DNA of 64,000 bases from Gymnorhina tibicen (taxonomy: Eukaryota > Chordata > Aves > Passeriformes > Artamidae), in assembly GCA_013399875.1 (NCBI GenBank), contig VXAZ01005701.1, forward strand, positions 62,001 to 126,000, written 5' to 3'. How positions within the stretch are numbered: the first letter of the stretch is position 1; the number at the start of each line of letters is the position of its first letter. A program made the position numbers and the translations under genes. Shown here piece by piece: positions 59,960-64,000 of the stretch. Below the pieces are notes generated by a model, which saw only the letters and a program-made list of their open reading frames with translations, did no database searches and was not told the DNA's origin.

Positions 59960-60830
59960 TCCTCATAATCTGAAGGGTTTTTCTAATTCATTTTTAAGAC
60001 TCATGATACTGATTTTCTTAGAGAGTATCTGGAGCACAGCCAGCAGGAAAAGGTTTCTTGTAGCAGCTAACATATATTTTGCCAAAATAAATAAATAAAC
60101 TGATTTTCTCCAATTCTTGATCAGAGAGGAATTTGAAAATGTGTGGTCATCAACTGGTCTTTGCCCTTGGAATCTTGACAGAGTGCAGTTTATGACCTCC
60201 CCAGGTAGGAGATAGAGATCATAAACAGGACAGGCCCCAGGAGATGCTCGATGAGACCCCATAGATATCAGCCTCCAGGCACACACAGTGTGGTTCCCAC
60301 TCTGAGCTGAAATGCCCAGCCACCTGATAGGAAAGCCATCCAGACACCTTAGTTTCCAGCTTGGCTTCAAAGACATTTTAGGAGATTGCTGGAAGCTCTG
60401 CTAACATCTCCTGTTCCCCCCTTATCCACAAATCCAGCCATTTTATCACTGAAAGCAGCAAGGTTGGTTGGGCATCAGCTTCTGCTCAGGACACAGTGCC
60501 TGTTCCCATCACCTGCTTCTCCCTTATGTGCCTAGAGACATTCCTGAAGAGGATCCACTTCATTACTCTTTTAGGGATGAGACTGACTGGTTGGCTGTTG
60601 CTTGCACTACATTTTTTTGTCCTTTTTGAAACTGTGCATGAAGTTTCAAAAGTTTGCCTTTCTCAAACTGTTGATAATCTGCCCTAATCTCCACAGATGT
60701 TCCAAGATATTTGACAGTGCCCTTACAAGAACATCACCCAGATGGCTCAGGTCCCCTGCCAAGGTCCCACAGAACTGTATGGACTGAGTTCATGTAAGTA
60801 ATCTTTGAACCCACCCACATGTACTGCTGG
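59960..60830 (-). mobile_element. Old CR1 LINE RT fragment, minus strand
   Basis: Diverged CR1 ORF2 RT region without endonuclease or 3' end. The plus strand shows reverse-orientation CR1 landmarks: TTTCCAGCTTGGCTTC (the SHxILxxKL block), ATCCACAAATCCAGCCATTT, GTGCCTAGAGACATTCC, GATGAGACTGACTGG, and GATATTTGACAGTGCCCTTAC. In sense a decayed GVPQGSVLGPVLF block (GGGGCCTGTCCTGTTTATG) is followed by NCTLSRF, where FADD should come next. Here the codons after Phe read Gln-Gly-Gln, so the catalytic aspartates are lost by mutation rather than by deletion. A 137-codon frame (60376-59963) is a partly out-of-frame reading of this remnant. It appears older than the other copies. Confidence 0.75.
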
Positions 60831-62280
60831 TCTGTCTTTTCCTTAAACACATTTTTTATTAAACACAGAGACCTTGGAGATGTTCATGAAGACTGGTTTC
60901 TATTTCATTTTTTAACTAGTTGCCTATTTGCAAGAAGACAATAGCATGAGGCTTTTCAGAGATAAAAATTTCTGTTCAATAATGTCTGTACTATAAGAAG
61001 TCTGTGTTTTATGGAGAGACCCAGCACACCAACACAATATATATGCATTTGCATGAGTGCTAGAACTTCACACTGAGAGACACACTAATTTTCTGACAAA
61101 AATGTAATAGAAGAATCCCATAGACTTCTCAAAACTGTAGTTACTTATCATTATGTGGACATCCACCTTTTCCATACAAAAACTTTGCTTTCTTATTATT
61201 TGACACTCTCTTGGTATTTTGTGTTGTAGAAACAGTTCCAGTTAAAAAACCACACCTGAGTGCCATATGGTGTACATTCTGAACACAAAACATGACCAGT
61301 TTTTAATTAAAATGTATACAGCTACAAAGCATGATTTAACTAAATGCCTATGTATTGGTAAAACAACAAAAAATAACACAGGAAATCACATGAAGGATTA
61401 CAATGTACAAGTGACACTGTTCTACAGTATGATTGCTACGTACACATCTAATTCATATATATGTGCCTAGTCTGAACAGTAGGAGAGGGAGAGCTGTATT
61501 CTATGGCAAACTAAAATTAATGCATTGTGAACCATTTACAGCCACATGCGCTGAAGGGTGAAAAACTAATAGACCATATTACCCATTTAGTGAGAAATGT
61601 TACTACTGGTTGGCATAGTGACTCAGTAAGAAAGCCAGAGGGCTCACTTGCAAATCATGATGAACTTCAGGGACAGTGCTTTGCCTCCTAAATCTGTCAG
61701 TCAAACAGAATCACAGTTGGGGCAATTAGCAGCATGTTTTCCAAAGATCATCACAGAAGACAGACTCATGGCTTCTTGGAGTGTCTACCTTCCTCAGCCA
61801 CATGGTAGTGGAAAGACAGAGTATTCAAGATGATCAAGAAATTGACCATCAACAATAATCTGCTAAAGGGAATTTCAAACAAGGTTGCAATCTCATTATA
61901 AGGCCTTGGCAAGTCATTTGAGTCAATTTCTGGTCCAGAGATTAGAGAAAGACAAAGAACATTGTGAAAACTGCAGGTGGGGCTATTGTGATGTTCAGGT
62001 GCAGGAAACATGACAGCAGAAGTGTAGAATTGTGTTTTTCTATCTGTCCTGCTCTAGTGCGCAGCATTTTTTGGTACATCATTCCAATATATGCAATACT
62101 TTTGTAGTCCTCCCAGAACAGAGCTCAGAACAGGAATTCAAAGTAGAATCTGCTTGTCTCCAAAAACCACAAATGCTGGTTCATTAGCTAACCTGGGAGA
62201 AAAAAGAGGGTGGCACCTTTCAGCACAGGATAAATTTTACTTACAAAGACAACTGTGCTAGGAAGAGGGGTGTGGGGGAA

Positions 62281-62302
62281 GGCAAGGCAAGGCAAGGCAA
62301 GG
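62281..62302. repeat. (GGCAA)n pentanucleotide repeat
   Basis: Four GGCAA units followed by further GGGAAGG/GGCAAGG-like sequence to about 62335. Confidence 0.9.
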
Positions 62303-63704
62303 GGAAGGACAAGAGAAAGAAGGGCAAGGGGAAGGGAATGTGTTTATTATTAGGATAATTAATGGGCAACTATTTGTATTTCTGCAATAAGTGTGATCCA
62401 TGTTTTAATGAGATACCAGCAGGACCATCACAATGGGGAAAGTATTAGCATTTTGACTGATAAGAAAGAGAGAAATATTAACAGAACAAGAACTGACAGG
62501 GAGTATTAAAATAAAAGAATGTATATGGAAGATATCCTGATGAATGAACCACGCAAAAATACTCTCAGGAAGGCAATGAATCAAATAACCTTGAAAGCAT
62601 GAAGCTAAAATTATCACTATAAAAAGTGAAGGAAAAAGTATTATAAAGGAAAAGATAAAGCAGAACTTCTAGTAAAACAAATCTCAAGGAAGAAAAAATA
62701 ATTTAAAAATAAAAAAAATTATCTTGAACTTTTAATAACTAAATAAAATGTTGACAAAACAATAGAAAATAACAAGATATTTCCTGAAATCTACTGGAAG
62801 GTATGTGTTAAAAAATAATGATTGCAGAGATACTAACATGATAACACCAAGACTAAAATGATTGATTTTAAAATGTAAAGTAATGAAATTATTAAGGCTG
62901 AACAGAAATTCTCAAGTATATTGTCAGCATGGTCACCTCCTCTTTTTATGCCAAGAATGTTTTATTCAGTTTCATTTTCACAGTTGTTACGCAGGAGCCA
63001 GATCAGCCAGATTGTTTTGGTAGCTTTTGGCAAAAGTAGTGGTCTTGTTGGTTTTATAGGTGTGTAAAGTCAGAGTGGGTGCCTGAGTCGCTATAACAGT
63101 CAAGTCTTGTTCTTGCAACCTGGCAGTAAGTGTTGGGAAGGTAGAGTAAAACCATACTGTGGAGTGTCTTTTCCCGTCCAAATCCTTTTGCTGTCCAGAA
63201 GACAAAAACATTACTGTTGCAGGCTAATAGCAAAAGTTTCATAGAAGAAAGTTTATGATTTTGGTACGGATGGACTTTGGTTCAAAACCTGGTGCAAGTT
63301 CAGGTGAAACCCAATTATTTTCTTAATTTGCAATTATTTTGAATACAGGAGCATTTCTAGCCAGCAGACTGGATACCTTATCACTTCTGCCAGACTTATA
63401 CTAACCTCAAAATTAGAAAGATTAATTCTTTAAGTGCTTTTTCACAAATGTCCTTTTGACAGCAGAGGTGGTCTGTCCTTGCTTCTCCCTTCTAACTTAC
63501 TTGACCACTGCACTAATTCATGTTCTGTGCTCACACAAAAGTTTTGGTGGTTGCATGATAAGGTTATTCAGTAATCAATTCAATATGTAGTGACTCTGGG
63601 GAAGTAACAGGGAAGGATGGTCTGTGACTTCTTAAACCTATTTAGAGCACAGAAACCAACTGCAGACTCAGGGAGCAACACACAGACAGCAAAACCCCTG
63701 ATTT

Positions 63705-63754
63705 CTCTATTTGCTTCCAATTTTTTTTTCTCTATTTGCTTCCAATTTTTTACC
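63705..63754. repeat. 25-bp tandem duplication
   Basis: The unit CTCTATTTGCTTCCAATTTT followed by a T-run occurs twice in a row with a 25-bp period. Confidence 0.85.
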
Positions 63755-63768
63755 CGCTGGAGCACCTC

Positions 63769-63840
63769 CCTCTTTTTTTTCTTTTTTTTCCCCTTTTTTA
63801 AATTTTGTTTTCCTTTTTTTTTCCTTTTTTTTTTTTTTTT
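63769..63840. repeat. Poly-T/C tract
   Basis: Seventy bases of T runs broken by C, AAA or G. It generates the Phe-rich and Lys-rich chance frames on the two strands. Confidence 0.95.
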
Positions 63841-64000
63841 GCAAGATGATATGCAACTTATTGGTACAGCTGAATGGTTAACTGCCATAACTGAATGATG
63901 TGGTAGAAGTGTTAAAAGAAAGGTGACAGGGAGGAAGAGGTCAGTGGAAGAAGAGAGACAATGTGATCCTAGCCACTAATGATACTGTCAGTTATATTGG

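Larger units (their letters stand above)
60831..64000. other. Unique sequence with simple repeats, no gene seen
   Basis: No exon or transposon recognised. Contains a GGCAA array at 62281-62302, a 25-bp tandem duplication at 63705-63754 and a T/C tract at 63769-63840. The minus-strand frames near 62.99-63.24 kb have no known domain. Confidence 0.5.

Noticed and set aside
63580..63898. Phe-rich plus-strand and Lys-rich minus-strand frames of about 100 codons
   Set aside because: They are translations of the poly-T/C tract.

Overview
The window is AT-rich vertebrate nuclear DNA and almost certainly avian. It holds many copies of the bird/reptile LINE CR1, recognised by ORF2 peptides such as RVQRRATKL and NQHGF and by 3' ends of the ATTCTATG type. 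It also holds several solo LTRs of avian endogenous retroviruses. From memory, some LTR and CR1 subfamilies look passerine; no database was consulted. I see no complete host protein-coding gene, tRNA, rRNA or CRISPR array. Nearly all open frames are chance frames or retroelement remnants. The window reads as intergenic DNA or part of a very long intron.

Layout. 1-5.2 kb is mostly unique sequence with a CR1 3' tail (3.15-3.64 kb, minus). 5.2-7.0 kb is a plus-strand CR1 broken by an AT-rich array and then copied as a near-perfect 718-bp tandem duplication with an ambiguous base exactly at the joint. 8.4-9.84 kb is an LTR (family A) with a second LTR (family B) nested in it, flanked by a 5-bp target duplication. 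12.5-13.6 kb is a CR1 reverse-transcriptase fragment. 15.5-19.1 kb is a cluster of one family B solo LTR and two internally deleted CR1 copies. 19-33 kb is mainly unique sequence with one CR1 tail at 26.1 kb. 33.3-36.1 kb holds the longest CR1, which keeps remains of the ORF1 SGNH-hydrolase domain and the ORF2 endonuclease. 36-50 kb is mostly unique, with CR1 pieces at 41.6 and 47.8 kb and a possible spondin-like exon or pseudo-exon at 49.1 kb (minus). 50.6-58.9 kb carries four more solo LTRs of different families. An old CR1 RT fragment lies at 60 kb. The right end has simple repeats and a pyrimidine tract.

How it fits together. There is no operon or pathway here; the functional content is retroelement fossil record. 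Two patterns stand out. First, every CR1 copy that reaches into the reverse-transcriptase region has lost the catalytic FADD block: five by internal deletion, one by substitution, and one where homology fails at that point. Second, all LTRs are solo, so none of the retroviruses left internal genes here. Candidate host signals are weaker: a signal-peptide plus spondin-N-like frame, a 42-bp exon-like segment at 39.85 kb, a CRE-bearing inverted repeat at 46.4 kb, a 16-bp palindrome at 19.9 kb, and several homeodomain-motif-rich stretches that could be conserved non-coding elements.
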